64,000 nucleotides of DNA, taken from assembly GCA_965214085.1 (NCBI GenBank), contig OZ243937.1, positions 248,001-312,000 of the forward strand, given 5' to 3'. Position 1 is the stretch's first letter; each line of letters begins with the position of its first letter. Below the pieces are notes generated by a model that worked only from the letters and a program-made list of their open reading frames with translations, was not told where the DNA came from and did no database searches. This document shows, one piece after another, positions 8,794 through 18,017 of the stretch. Origin of the DNA: UBA6055 sp965214085 (GTDB lineage: Bacteria > Chloroflexota > Anaerolineae > Aggregatilineales > Phototrophicaceae). The translations under genes were made by a program, and so were the position numbers.

Positions 8794-9588
8794 TCAAACC
8801 ACAAAAGGCAACTGCTTACCCTGTTTTTCCATGCGCCTGTTCGCCAACTGTACGAATTCCGCGTTTATCTCAAAGGCTACAAAATCTCGATGGTGTTTCT
8901 GGCACACTACCGGGCAAGTACCGACACCAGCAAACGGGTCAAGTACAAGGTCTCCCGGGTTTGAACTTGCCAAGACCAATCTTTCCATCAGTTTTTCTGG
9001 CTTCTGGATCGTGTTTAGCGCTTCTCGGCATACAAGCTCTTTTGACTTATAGGTAAGCTGCTTAATATCTCCCCAAACGTCGCCAGGATTCTTTCCCTTC
9101 CCGTTAAACTTGGTTTTACCGTACTTGCCGTTCTTAACTGAGGGTACTCTCTCGCAGCGAAGCCGATGTTCGAGTTCTACCAGCTGGGCAACGCGAATCT
9201 CATCTAAGTTGAAGCAGCGCGGCCTTTCGCCTTTGATGAAATAGCAGATGATGTCGTAATTATTTGTATAGCTAATTCTGCCCTGTGCTAGCCGGCTTGG
9301 CTGATACCAGACTATCTTTGATTTCAAATTCAGATACGGGCGATAATCTATAAAGTCAATACAGTTAGGCTTGCCGAAAAGATAAAGTGCGCCACCTTCT
9401 TTCAGCTTCTCAGAAAACCGTCTAATGAGGTCAAGATTGTATTCCTGTATGTTGGCTATCCTGTCCCATTCATGAGTGGTTACGCCATAAGGACCATCGC
9501 ACACGATTAAATCTATTGATTCGTCATCAACTTCATCAATCAAGTGGAGCGCATCGCCAAGATGAATAACGTTATGCTTTAGGGACAT
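8794..9588 (-). CDS. DNA methyltransferase, beta class (N6-adenine or N4-cytosine)
   Basis: A 264-residue amino-methyltransferase. Catalytic motif IV comes first (DLIVCDGPYG, residues 27-35) and the AdoMet-binding motif I comes last (LVLDPFAGVGT, about residue 220): the circularly permuted order of the beta class. The catalytic tetrapeptide is DGPY rather than the usual DPPY, NPPY or SPPY. ATG 9588 is preceded by GAGGGTAAAATC, a good ribosome-binding site; an in-frame TTG at 9612 is less likely. With the downstream gene it should form a small type II restriction-modification system. The recognition sequence cannot be inferred. Confidence 0.88.
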   Translation of the reverse strand: MSLKHNVIHLGDALHLIDEVDDESIDLIVCDGPYGVTTHEWDRIANIQEYNLDLIRRFSEKLKEGGALYLFGKPNCIDFIDYRPYLNLKSKIVWYQPSRLAQGRISYTNNYDIICYFIKGERPRCFNLDEIRVAQLVELEHRLRCERVPSVKNGKYGKTKFNGKGKNPGDVWGDIKQLTYKSKELVCREALNTIQKPEKLMERLVLASSNPGDLVLDPFAGVGTCPVVCQKHHRDFVAFEINAEFVQLANRRMEKQGKQLPFVV

Positions 9589-9651
9589 GATTTTACCCTC
9601 AATGCTCGCCAATTAGCACATTTATACTACACCGAGCGCCCTAGCACAATT

Positions 9652-10602
9652 TCACTCTCTCATCACGCGCTGGACGGCCTCGACGACGCGCTGATGACGA
9701 GTGCCGTTGCTGGCGATCAAGCCGGCATTGGGCAAGGTCTCGCCTTGGGAAAAATCGAGGGGACCGCCGTCGAGATCCGTGATCGTGCCGCCCGCGTTCT
9801 GCACCAGGGCGACTCCGGCGACGTGATCCCAGATCTTATGGGCATAGGCGCTGCCCTCGCGCGGCAGCCGCATGTAGAGGTCGGCATCGCCGCAAGCCAC
9901 CAGGGCGTATTTCTCCATGCTGTCCAATTCAAGCAGCTTCACATCGCCCAGCCCGGCGTAGTCGCGCGCGCGCCCCATGCGGGATTTGCTGGCGTGGTAG
10001 CGCTCGTAACTTTGCACGGCGACAAAATCTTCGACTTTGTGTCGCTGCGAGACGGCTATCCTGTGCCCATCACCGGCGGCCAGCGGCGCGCGTAGGGTCG
10101 CGCCCTCCCGCGTGTAGAAGAGGGCACCTGCGCCGGCTTTGTAACCGGGCGCGGCCACGATGCCCTCGCTCACTTGCCCGGCCAGCAGCAGTCCCACGGC
10201 GACGACGTAATGGCGGCGCGCCAGGAAACCCTTGGTGCCATCGATGGGGTCAATGACCCAGGTGCGGGCGGCGGAGCGATCGACGCCGAAATCGAGCCAG
10301 GCGACCAACTCGGCTTCGCTGACCGGCTCGCCCAAGATCTGCGCCAGCAGCGACAAGACTTGCGCCCGCTGCTCCGGACTGACCAGCTGCAGGAATTGCT
10401 CGCCCGATTCTTCGGCGACCACGGCGTCGTCTGGGTAGTGCGCTTGCAGGGCGCGGCAGATGATGGCTTGCGAGCCGTAGTCGGCGATGGTGACGGGCTC
10501 GGTGTGCGCGCCGCTGGATTTGGCGCTGGCGACCAGGTACTTCTCTTGCACGAGCTGGCAAAGCTTTGCGGCGTCGCGCGCGGCGGCGATTATCGCTTGC
10601 AT
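9652..10602 (-). CDS. 3'(2'),5'-bisphosphate nucleotidase / inositol monophosphatase family (HAL2-like)
   Basis: A 316-residue metal-dependent phosphatase. The three metal-binding motifs are visible: DDAVVAEESG (Glu-Glu), WVIDPIDGTKGFLARR and WDHVAGVALVQNAGG near the C-terminus. DPIDGTKGFL is characteristic of the HAL2/CysQ branch, which dephosphorylates PAP to AMP and relieves inhibition of sulfur and RNA metabolism, rather than of plain inositol monophosphatases. Length is normal. It stands alone, upstream of the restriction-modification pair on the same strand but with different composition. Confidence 0.88.
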   Translation of the reverse strand: MQAIIAAARDAAKLCQLVQEKYLVASAKSSGAHTEPVTIADYGSQAIICRALQAHYPDDAVVAEESGEQFLQLVSPEQRAQVLSLLAQILGEPVSEAELVAWLDFGVDRSAARTWVIDPIDGTKGFLARRHYVVAVGLLLAGQVSEGIVAAPGYKAGAGALFYTREGATLRAPLAAGDGHRIAVSQRHKVEDFVAVQSYERYHASKSRMGRARDYAGLGDVKLLELDSMEKYALVACGDADLYMRLPREGSAYAHKIWDHVAGVALVQNAGGTITDLDGGPLDFSQGETLPNAGLIASNGTRHQRVVEAVQRVMRE

Positions 10603-10694
10603 AAGCTGTCCTCTAATTTAAGCGGGCGTCTCACGATGATAGACCGAGCGGCGCATTTATCCTAACGCGGATTTGGCGCAGTGAGGGCTTGAGC

Positions 10695-11819
10695 TCAAGC
10701 CAGATGTCGCTTCACGACCCCCGGATCCAGTTCGATGCCCAGCCCCGGCCGGTCGGGCGGCCTGAGGTAGCCTTGCTCCAACTGGATCGGCTCGCGCAGG
10801 ATCTGGCTGTGGAGCACGTTGGTATTGAATTCTTGGATCAAGAAATTGGGCGAACAGGCATCGAGCTGGACGGCCGCGGCCATAGCTACCGGTCCGCAAT
10901 ACATATGGGGCGCGATCATGGCGTAATGCGCCTCGGCGATGCTGGCGACTTTCTTGGCTTCCAGGATGCCGCCGCACTGGCCCACGTCCACCTGGATGAT
11001 CTGCGCCGCCTGCTTCCGGAGCAGCTCGGAGAATTCGTACTTGGTCACCAGCCGTTCGCCGGAAGCGATGGGGATGCTGGTCTGCGCGGCAACCCGGGCC
11101 ATCTCGTCGACATTCTCGGGCGAGACCGGCTCTTCAAACCAGTAGGGGCTATATTGTTCCAGCTCGGCCGCCACGCGAATGGCGCCGGCGGTGCTGAACT
11201 GACCGTGGGTGCCGATGGCCACCTCAAGCTCGTCGCCGACCGCGTCGCGGATAGCTTGGAATATCCTGCCTACGTGACGAATGAAGTGCAGCGGGTAATC
11301 CCTGGGCGCGGGAGTCATTGGCGTGAAGGGGTCGAATTTGCAGGCGGAGTTGCCCTCGCGCACCAGTTGCTCGGCGATACGGCCGGCTTCGGCTGGATCC
11401 TCCCAGATACCTTCGGTGGGCATATAAGCGTAGGCGCGCAGCCGGTCGTGAACGCGCCCGCCCAGCAAGTTGTAGATCGGCTGATTCAGCGCTTTGCCGA
11501 CGATATCCCAGCAAGCCATTTCGATGGCGCTCAGCGCGGGTGTGCCATAGAGGCTGGGGTGGCGATAGTCGTGTCGCGAGCCGTAGACATTCTGCCACAT
11601 CTTTTCAATGTCGAAGGGGCTGTTGCCGATGACAAATTCGTCGCAGATTTGGTGGATCAGGTTGATCTGTGCCGAGAGGTCGAGGGCGTGGCCGGTCGGC
11701 CGTTCGCCCAGGCCGGTGATGCCTTCGTCAGTCTTAAGCTCAACAAAGAGCCAATACTGACCTCCGCGATAGGGTTCGATATTGCGCAGCAAAATAGTTT
11801 CGACGCCGATTACTTTCAT
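10695..11819 (-). CDS. Enolase-superfamily dehydratase (galactonate/mannonate dehydratase-like)
   Basis: A 374-residue mandelate-racemase-group enzyme: N-terminal capping domain (MKVIGVETILLRNIEPYRGG) and a TIM barrel with SACKFDPF, FEEPVSPEN, ASGERL and APHMYCGP. KFDP, EEPV and GERL are shared with DgoD-type sugar-acid dehydratases, which remove water from aldonic acids to give 2-keto-3-deoxy sugars. At the first metal-ligand strand the sequence is GTHGQF, with Thr where DgoD has Asp; if the alignment is right this alters metal binding or specificity. ATG 11819 has AGGAAGAT upstream; the open frame continues to 11981 through a repeat and is not coding. It fits with PfkB kinase and UxuA elsewhere in the window. 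Confidence 0.85.
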   Translation of the reverse strand: MKVIGVETILLRNIEPYRGGQYWLFVELKTDEGITGLGERPTGHALDLSAQINLIHQICDEFVIGNSPFDIEKMWQNVYGSRHDYRHPSLYGTPALSAIEMACWDIVGKALNQPIYNLLGGRVHDRLRAYAYMPTEGIWEDPAEAGRIAEQLVREGNSACKFDPFTPMTPAPRDYPLHFIRHVGRIFQAIRDAVGDELEVAIGTHGQFSTAGAIRVAAELEQYSPYWFEEPVSPENVDEMARVAAQTSIPIASGERLVTKYEFSELLRKQAAQIIQVDVGQCGGILEAKKVASIAEAHYAMIAPHMYCGPVAMAAAVQLDACSPNFLIQEFNTNVLHSQILREPIQLEQGYLRPPDRPGLGIELDPGVVKRHLA

Positions 11820-12455
11820 ATTTATCTTCCTGTTGCTGCTACCAATCAGCCAAGCCATGAACACTTGCCAGCAATTGTAGCGCATCCTGGCGCAAACGAC
11901 TCGCTCAACCAGATTGCAGGTAGTGTATCGAATTCGGTTGAAAATATATTCACCACAAAGGCACAAAGGCACAAAGCACACAAAGAATATGGCATATCTC
12001 GATTAAGTTTCTCGGTGCTCTTGCATTTCTCGCCGGGCAATCGCATCAAAATCGATAAATGACGAATTTATTATCAAACTAACAAATTGTAGGGGCGAGC
12101 CTTGGCTCGCCCATGAAATCTGGCAGAAAATCACCTTTTCAGCGCGTCCTTTATTGGCATTTTTTCGGATAGTTCTCAGAGTTCTTGGCACCTTAGTGTT
12201 GAAATATTTTTATACGATTGCCTTAGCAGTTCTCGGTGTCCTCGATTGTAAAGTATCTGTATCAACCGAAAAGGATACATTTCCAGATTGCATAGGCCTG
12301 CGAGCAGAAGTAAGTCAAGTAAGTCATACAAAAAAGGGATGGTGTAGGGGCGATTCTGTGCATCGCCCGTTGTTATAATCGTGGATATTCGGGCGACACG
12401 CCTACAATTCGACTTAGTGCGGAGTTTTGCACGACTAAGTTGGTTCTACTGAGGC
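11820..12455. other. Intergenic region with degenerate repeats, no gene
   Basis: This 636-base gap is AT-rich and holds no supported gene. At 11940-12000 there is a CACCACAAAGGCACAAAGGC-type tract like the arms of the MITE family; at 12035-12052 a perfect MITE end (GGGCAATCGCATCAAAAT), with a decayed opposite end TATACGATTGCC at 12211-12222, suggesting a shrunken copy of about 188 bp. GGGCGA...TCGCCC inverted repeats lie at 12089-12112 and 12342-12369. The small ORFs here (for example 12154-12378) run through these repeats. Confidence 0.6.
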
Positions 12456-13850
12456 CTAAAGCCAGTCCGCAAAGTCAAAGCGTTTATTATGCCAGATCAG
12501 GCGCAGGTCGCTGCCGCGATATTCTTGTTGACCGGCCGCCTCGCCGATGCGCCACTCGCTTGACCAAGGCAGACGCTCGACGCCCCAGGCCGAAGCGCCT
12601 ATCATGCTCGACCAATCTCGCCCGTCGCTCCAGCGCCAGAGCAGACCGCCGGGACCCATGCCGCTGTGGATGGCGAATTGCAGGCTGAATTGACGATCGC
12701 GGGGCAGCGCCGGGCCCCGCCAGCGATGCGGACTGCGATTGGCCTGCGGGCTGAGCAGCGCGGTCAAACGCTGATCGACGCCGCTGATGCCGAGCCAAAG
12801 CAAGGGCAGCGCGCCGCCTACAGCCTCGGCGCAGAGCAGCGTCTGCGGCTGAGCGGTCGTATCCGACGGCAAGCGCAAGCTGATCTCCCACACGACCAAA
12901 ATAGCGGTCTCGGATTTCCGGAGGCAATCGGCGGGCAATGATTTGGCTGCGGCCGGCGTGAATGGCGCCCAACTTGCTGCCGGCGGCAACCGCCAGGGCC
13001 AGCTCAGCCACTCGCGCATGTCGCCGCGGCGATCGACGGTCTGGTAACGCAAGCCGGTGTCGTCCCCGTTATCATCCAAAGCCGCCTGCGCAAAATGCAG
13101 GTATTCCTGCTCGGGCGGCATGCGGTGGGCAGTGCCCGCGCCGGCACTGCAGACCTGCAATATGCCCGCTTGAACTTGTACGTCAAAAGCCAGGATGTGG
13201 CTGCAAAAGTAGGCCAGCACGCCATGACGCCGCAGCACATCCCAGAAGCGCGTGCCGTTTTCGCGCTCGATTACACGCTGGTAATCGCCCGCGTAGCCAT
13301 TGACCGCCCAGACCGGATGATGGCCGAAGACCAGCTTATGGCGGGCGTCGTCCTCATGACGCAAGACCGCATCCAGCCAGGTGACATCGACCGTGCCTTC
13401 GCCGCCGGCCCCGGCATCAAGCGTGTTGACGAAGACCAGCAGCAAGTCGCCGCGCCGGACAAAATAAGACAAACCGCCGGGTCCATTCTGCGGCAGATGG
13501 CGCATGACATCGCGAAAGACATTTTCGCTCACGGGGTCATAAACGGTGTGATTGCCGGAGCTGTGATAGAGGGGAATTGCGTCGCGATCCAGCCAAGCCA
13601 TTTCGCGCTTGAAGAAGTGCCGCCACTGCCGGCGCAGTTGCTCGGCGTTGGTCGTCAGCCCCATGATTTCATCGCCGAGGAAGCAGATGAAATCGGGCGG
13701 CGCTTCCAGGGCGCTTAGGGCTGCGTTGACTTGTCGGAAGGTCTCTTCGTGCGGGGCGCCAGCTATGCCGGAGCAACTGTCGCCGTAAACCACAAAGTGA
13801 TGGCCGTTTTCGCGGGGTTTCAGTATCGGAATCGTGCGCCGGGCCAGCAT
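12456..13850 (-). CDS. Metallophosphoesterase (purple-acid-phosphatase-like)
   Basis: A 464-residue protein. The N-terminal 300 residues carry a calcineurin-like metallophosphatase core in divergent form: VVYGDSCSG, ICFLGDEIMG, HSSGNHTVYD, FGHHPVW and SHILAFD. The first motif lacks the usual His (GD-x-C) and the second lacks the usual second Asp, so the metal site resembles purple acid phosphatases more than plain calcineurin-type enzymes. The C-terminal 160 residues look like a beta-rich accessory domain with many Trp. ATG 13850 has GGAG 10 bases upstream; a longer frame to 13961 overlaps the likely promoter region of the divergent ABC exporter. No signal peptide is seen. Substrate unknown. 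Confidence 0.75.
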   Translation of the reverse strand: MLARRTIPILKPRENGHHFVVYGDSCSGIAGAPHEETFRQVNAALSALEAPPDFICFLGDEIMGLTTNAEQLRRQWRHFFKREMAWLDRDAIPLYHSSGNHTVYDPVSENVFRDVMRHLPQNGPGGLSYFVRRGDLLLVFVNTLDAGAGGEGTVDVTWLDAVLRHEDDARHKLVFGHHPVWAVNGYAGDYQRVIERENGTRFWDVLRRHGVLAYFCSHILAFDVQVQAGILQVCSAGAGTAHRMPPEQEYLHFAQAALDDNGDDTGLRYQTVDRRGDMREWLSWPWRLPPAASWAPFTPAAAKSLPADCLRKSETAILVVWEISLRLPSDTTAQPQTLLCAEAVGGALPLLWLGISGVDQRLTALLSPQANRSPHRWRGPALPRDRQFSLQFAIHSGMGPGGLLWRWSDGRDWSSMIGASAWGVERLPWSSEWRIGEAAGQQEYRGSDLRLIWHNKRFDFADWL

Positions 13851-14064
13851 CGAAACGCTCCAGTCCTTGCCATGTACCTCGCCCGTCGATAGACGAGCAG
13901 ACGCAGTATAACAGCAGCGCGGCCGAATGGTCATACGGCAACCTTCCGCGCGAACTGCCATGCTGCGGATATCGCTCTTGCGCCGCCCTTGCGCAACGCG
14001 GGCATCTCGTGTACATTCCTCTGCCCTTGTCTCATCATCGACAGACTATTCGCGGGAGACTGAA

Positions 14065-15864
14065 TTGGCTCACAAGAGCGAGTTCTCAATTAAAGGCTTG
14101 CGGCAGTACAACCGCAGCAGTCCGGTGCGCTGGATTATGTCGCATTGCTTCGAACACAAGCTATATTTCTTCGTGGGCTTGGTGGGCTTCGCCTTTACCT
14201 ACACCGCCTTTTCGGGCGCGCGGGTGATGTTTGGCAAAGGCGCGGAGATCATCATCGAAGGCGGCGGCGCGGAGGCGGTCATCGGCGTCAGTCTGCTGGT
14301 CTTGCTGCTGTCGGTTTCTGACGGTCTGTTCTCGCTGATGGGATCGATGGCGATGGTCATTCTGTCGACGCGGGTCGAGCGTGATTCGCGGCACGAGCTC
14401 TACGCCAGCTTGCTGGGCAAGAGCCAGACCTTCCACGATCAGCAGCGCGTCGGCGATATCATGGCGCGCGCCACAGACGACGTGCGGCAACTGAACTTTG
14501 TGATCCACCCCGGCATCATGTTCATGTTTGATATGGTGCTGGGTTTCGCGGTGCCCATGATTTACATTGCCGCCTTCAACCTGGAATTGTTGCTGGTGCC
14601 GATTGTCTTCGTCATCGTCTATGTCCTTGTCGTGCGGCGCTATATGCGGCGTCTGGAGCCGGTGATGATGCAGCAGCGTATGCAATACGGTACGCTCAGC
14701 GCGCGCCTGGAAGAGACGATCAGCGGCATCGAGATCGTAAAAGTAGCGGCGCAGGAGGTCGAAGAGCGCAAGAAATTCCAGCGCAACGCTTGGAAGTTCC
14801 GCGACTTTTTCGTGCAGCAGGGCAAGATCGAAGCGGCTTATCTGCCCCTGCTGATGTTCGGCATCGCTTTCGGTTTCTTCTTCCTACACTGCTTGAATAT
14901 GTACAGTCGCGGCATCCTCAGCATTGCTGATATCATCGCTGTCACCGGTTTGATGAGCGTGCTGCAGTTTCCCGTTTTCATCTCGCTATTCTCCATCAGC
15001 ATGATTCAGCTGGGCTTGGCCGGCGCGCGCCGCATCCTGGAGTTAATGGAGCAGCGCTCCGACATTGATGAGAATCTGGCCGGGTATAGCGCGGCCGTTG
15101 ACGGGAAGATCGAGTTTGAAAACGTGACCTTCAAATTCCACGGCATGACCGTGCTTGAGGATGTCTCGTTCACGGTAGAGCCGGGGCAGACGGTCGCCAT
15201 CGTCGGGCAGACCGGCTCCGGCAAATCGACGCTGACGCAACTGGTCAGCCGCACTTACGATGTCGATGAGGGGCGCGTCTTGATTGATGGCGTCGATGTG
15301 CGCGACTGGAACCTGGATCGGCTGCGCTCGCAGATGGGCAAGATCGAGCAAGACATCTTCCTCTTCTCGCGCTCGGTGGCGGAGAATATCGCCTTCGGCG
15401 TGCAAGACGCCACCCAGGCAGAAATCGAAAACGCCGCCAGAGAAGCGCAGGCGCATGACTTTATTTTGTCCTTCAACGACGGCTACGAGAGCGAAATCGG
15501 CGAGCGCGGCGTGACCCTGTCCGGCGGGCAGCGGCAGCGCCTGGCTTTGGCGCGGGCTTTCCTGCGGCAGCCGCGGATATTGATCCTCGATGACTCGACC
15601 AGCGCCATCGACAGCGCGACTGAAGACGAGATTCAGAAGGCGATGCGCCGGGCGCAAGAGGGCCGCACGACCATTTTGATCACGCATCGCGTGTCACAGA
15701 TTCGCTGGGCGGACCGCATTATCGTATTGGAGAACGGCCGGGCGATCGCCAACGGCTCACACGAAGAATTGCTGCTTACATCCGATCATTATCGGCGGAT
15801 ATTCGCTCGCTATGGCGTGGTGGAAACGCCCATCGGGCAGTTGGTGGCGGGAGGGGGCGCATAA
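14065..15864 (+). CDS. Heterodimeric ABC exporter, subunit 1 (degenerate ATP site)
   Basis: A 599-residue half-transporter: about six membrane helices (residues 30-320), then a nucleotide-binding domain with Walker A GQTGSGKST, LSGGQ signature and H-loop ITHR. The Walker B motif is ILILDDSTSAID, with Asp in place of the catalytic Glu, as in one half of heterodimeric exporters such as TM287/288 and LmrCD. I place the start at TTG 14065, with GGGAG six bases upstream; the open frame extends to 13927, but that sequence overlaps the divergent gene's leader. The stop overlaps the ATG of subunit 2 by one base (TAATG), so translation is coupled. The substrate (drug or lipid) is unknown. Confidence 0.9.
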   Translation: MAHKSEFSIKGLRQYNRSSPVRWIMSHCFEHKLYFFVGLVGFAFTYTAFSGARVMFGKGAEIIIEGGGAEAVIGVSLLVLLLSVSDGLFSLMGSMAMVILSTRVERDSRHELYASLLGKSQTFHDQQRVGDIMARATDDVRQLNFVIHPGIMFMFDMVLGFAVPMIYIAAFNLELLLVPIVFVIVYVLVVRRYMRRLEPVMMQQRMQYGTLSARLEETISGIEIVKVAAQEVEERKKFQRNAWKFRDFFVQQGKIEAAYLPLLMFGIAFGFFFLHCLNMYSRGILSIADIIAVTGLMSVLQFPVFISLFSISMIQLGLAGARRILELMEQRSDIDENLAGYSAAVDGKIEFENVTFKFHGMTVLEDVSFTVEPGQTVAIVGQTGSGKSTLTQLVSRTYDVDEGRVLIDGVDVRDWNLDRLRSQMGKIEQDIFLFSRSVAENIAFGVQDATQAEIENAAREAQAHDFILSFNDGYESEIGERGVTLSGGQRQRLALARAFLRQPRILILDDSTSAIDSATEDEIQKAMRRAQEGRTTILITHRVSQIRWADRIIVLENGRAIANGSHEELLLTSDHYRRIFARYGVVETPIGQLVAGGGA

Positions 15865-17669
15865 TGGGCTTCATCATGGACGGCCTGGATGCCGAGGATT
15901 ACGACCGCCAATATTCAGATTGGGAGCTGGTCAAACGCATTCTCAGCTATTTCAAGCCACATCTGTGGAAAATGCTCGTCGTGGGCGGGGTGGTCTTTCT
16001 CAGCTCAATCATGGACCTGATCCTGCCGGTGGTTGTCTCACAGGCGCTGGACCAGCTTCAGTTCACACCCGAGACCTTTGACCCAGTCGGGACGGCTGTT
16101 ATTCTGGGCTTGGCGGCGAGCGCGGGTTGGGTCGCCAATATGATTCGTCAATGGCTGTCGGCGGAAGCAGTGGGCGATGTCACCTTTGATTTGCGGGAGG
16201 ACGCCTTCAACGCGGTGACCGAGCGCGACATGTCCTTCTACGATCAGTACTCGACCGGCAAAGTGGTCAGCCGCGTGCTGTCCGATACGCAGGCTTTTTC
16301 AGAAACGGTGCGCCTGAGCATCAACTTGATGAGCCGCCTGCTGCTGGTGGTGCTGCTGATAATCTACCTGTTCACGGTCAATGTGAATATGACCTTGGTG
16401 CTGATCGCCATCATGCCATTTATCGTATTCACGGCGATGAAGTTTCGTACGGTGGCGCGGCGTACGGTGACCAATTCGCGGCGTCAACTAGCGACGGTCA
16501 ACGCGCATATTCAGGAGTCGATCAGCGGCATCGGCGTGGCCAAAGCCTTCCGCCGCGAGCAGATGATCTACGACGAATTCATGACCGTGAATCATGAATC
16601 CTACGAAGTTGAGAAGATTAACGGCTTCGTCTTTGGCAGCATCTTCCCGATATTGGTCACGATTGCCGGCGTCGGGGTGGCCGCTGTCGTCTGGTTTGGC
16701 ATCAACATGGCGCAGCAGGGCGTTTTGACCGCCGGCGAGTGGTTCCTGTTCATCCAGGGCATGGGCATGATCTGGTTCCCGCTGACCAGCATTTCGTCGT
16801 TCTGGAGCCAATTTCAACTGGGCTTGGCGGCGGGGGAGCGCGTCTTCGCATTGATTGACGCGGAAGCGCTGGTGCAGCAGATGGCGGATGACCCGGTCGA
16901 TTCCGTCCGCGGCGAGATTGAGTTCGTCAATATGGACTTCCACTACAACGAAGGCGAGCAGGTGCTCAAGGACTTCAGCTTGCGCATCTTGCCCAGCGAA
17001 ACGCTGGCGCTGGTCGGGCATACCGGTTCAGGGAAGTCGAGCATCGCCAAGCTGATCAGCCGCTTTTACGAATATCAGAGCGGCGACCTGCTGATTGACG
17101 GCATCGACATCCGCTATTTCAATCTCTCAAGTTACCGTACTCAGCTCGGCGTCGTCACCCAGACGCCCTTTCTCTTCGATGGCACGGTGATGGACAACAT
17201 CCGCTACGGCAAGCCAGAAGCGAGCGATGAAGAAGTGGTCGCGGTGGCGCATAAGGTGGGGCGCGGCGACTGGCTGGTCAGCTTGCAGGAGGGGTTGCAG
17301 ACCCAAGTCGGCGAGCGCGGCAACAACTTGTCGATGGGCCAGCGGCAATTGGTGGCGATTGCGCGTGTGCTGCTGCAAGACCCGGCCATCTTCATCCTGG
17401 ACGAGGCGACAGCCAGCGTCGATCCGCTGACGGAGACGCTGATTCAGGAGGGGCTGGATACGCTGCTGGGCGACCGCACGTCAATCGTGATCGCGCATCG
17501 GCTGTCGACGATACAGCACGCCGACCGCATCATCGTGCTTGACCAGGGCGAGATCATCGAGTCGGGCACGCACGATTCGCTGATGGCGTCCGGCGGACAC
17601 TACGCCACGCTCTATGATTCGTACTTCCGGCATCAAAGTTTGGAGTATATCGAGCGCATGGCGGGGTAG
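15864..17669 (+). CDS. Heterodimeric ABC exporter, subunit 2 (catalytic Glu present)
   Basis: A 601-residue half-transporter with about six membrane helices (residues 35-330) and a nucleotide-binding domain: Walker A GHTGSGKSS, Walker B IFILDEATASVD with the catalytic Glu, and H-loop IAHRLST. Its signature motif is LSMGQ instead of LSGGQ. Together with the Asp in subunit 1 this puts all deviations in one composite site (Walker motifs of subunit 1 facing the signature of subunit 2), the known asymmetric layout. It begins on the stop codon of subunit 1. A MITE follows 4 bases after the stop. Confidence 0.92.
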   Translation: MGFIMDGLDAEDYDRQYSDWELVKRILSYFKPHLWKMLVVGGVVFLSSIMDLILPVVVSQALDQLQFTPETFDPVGTAVILGLAASAGWVANMIRQWLSAEAVGDVTFDLREDAFNAVTERDMSFYDQYSTGKVVSRVLSDTQAFSETVRLSINLMSRLLLVVLLIIYLFTVNVNMTLVLIAIMPFIVFTAMKFRTVARRTVTNSRRQLATVNAHIQESISGIGVAKAFRREQMIYDEFMTVNHESYEVEKINGFVFGSIFPILVTIAGVGVAAVVWFGINMAQQGVLTAGEWFLFIQGMGMIWFPLTSISSFWSQFQLGLAAGERVFALIDAEALVQQMADDPVDSVRGEIEFVNMDFHYNEGEQVLKDFSLRILPSETLALVGHTGSGKSSIAKLISRFYEYQSGDLLIDGIDIRYFNLSSYRTQLGVVTQTPFLFDGTVMDNIRYGKPEASDEEVVAVAHKVGRGDWLVSLQEGLQTQVGERGNNLSMGQRQLVAIARVLLQDPAIFILDEATASVDPLTETLIQEGLDTLLGDRTSIVIAHRLSTIQHADRIIVLDQGEIIESGTHDSLMASGGHYATLYDSYFRHQSLEYIERMAG

Positions 17670-17673
17670 CGGC

Positions 17674-17957
17674 AGGGCATCGCATCAAAATGGTAGTGAC
17701 TGAAATGGCGCAAATTCGAACGGAAAAACAAACACAGAGTTCACAGAGAGCGCAGAGAAAAGCAAAAGTGAAAGCTTACGTCATAAGTCAGGAGTGATTT
17801 TGAGAGATATTTGAAGTCTTTTCGGTGGTTCTTGCCGTATTCTAGTCCATCGACTGCTTTGAATAGTCGTCTAAACACCTAAATCTCTGTGCTGGCGGTC
17901 AGTGTCTACGCGACCCTCTGTGTTCTCTGTGGTTAAATAATTTTGATGCGATTGCCC
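17674..17957. mobile_element. MITE-like palindromic element, copy B
   Basis: A 284-bp element between the exporter and the toxin module. Ends: GGGCATCGCATCAAAAT (one base shorter than the consensus) and ATTTTGATGCGATTGCCC. The core is the reverse of copy A (ACGTCATAAGTCAGGAGTG, GATATTTGAAGTC, CCATCGACTGCTTTGAATAG) and nearly identical to the copy at 40517-40791, including the tract CTGGCGGTCAGTGTCTACGC before the right arm. No coding capacity. Confidence 0.8.
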
Positions 17958-18017
17958 TCGGTTAGCGGGCTTTGATTGCATTTGCAATAACCAGCGTGTA
18001 CACTTTGATTGAGAGAT

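Noticed and set aside
10689..12062. 457-codon open frame on the plus strand
   Set aside because: It mirrors the dehydratase gene on the other strand and runs into repeats; the minus-strand frame has clear enolase-superfamily motifs.
12154..12378. 74-codon plus-strand frame
   Set aside because: It lies inside a decayed repeat, lacks a ribosome-binding site and resembles nothing.
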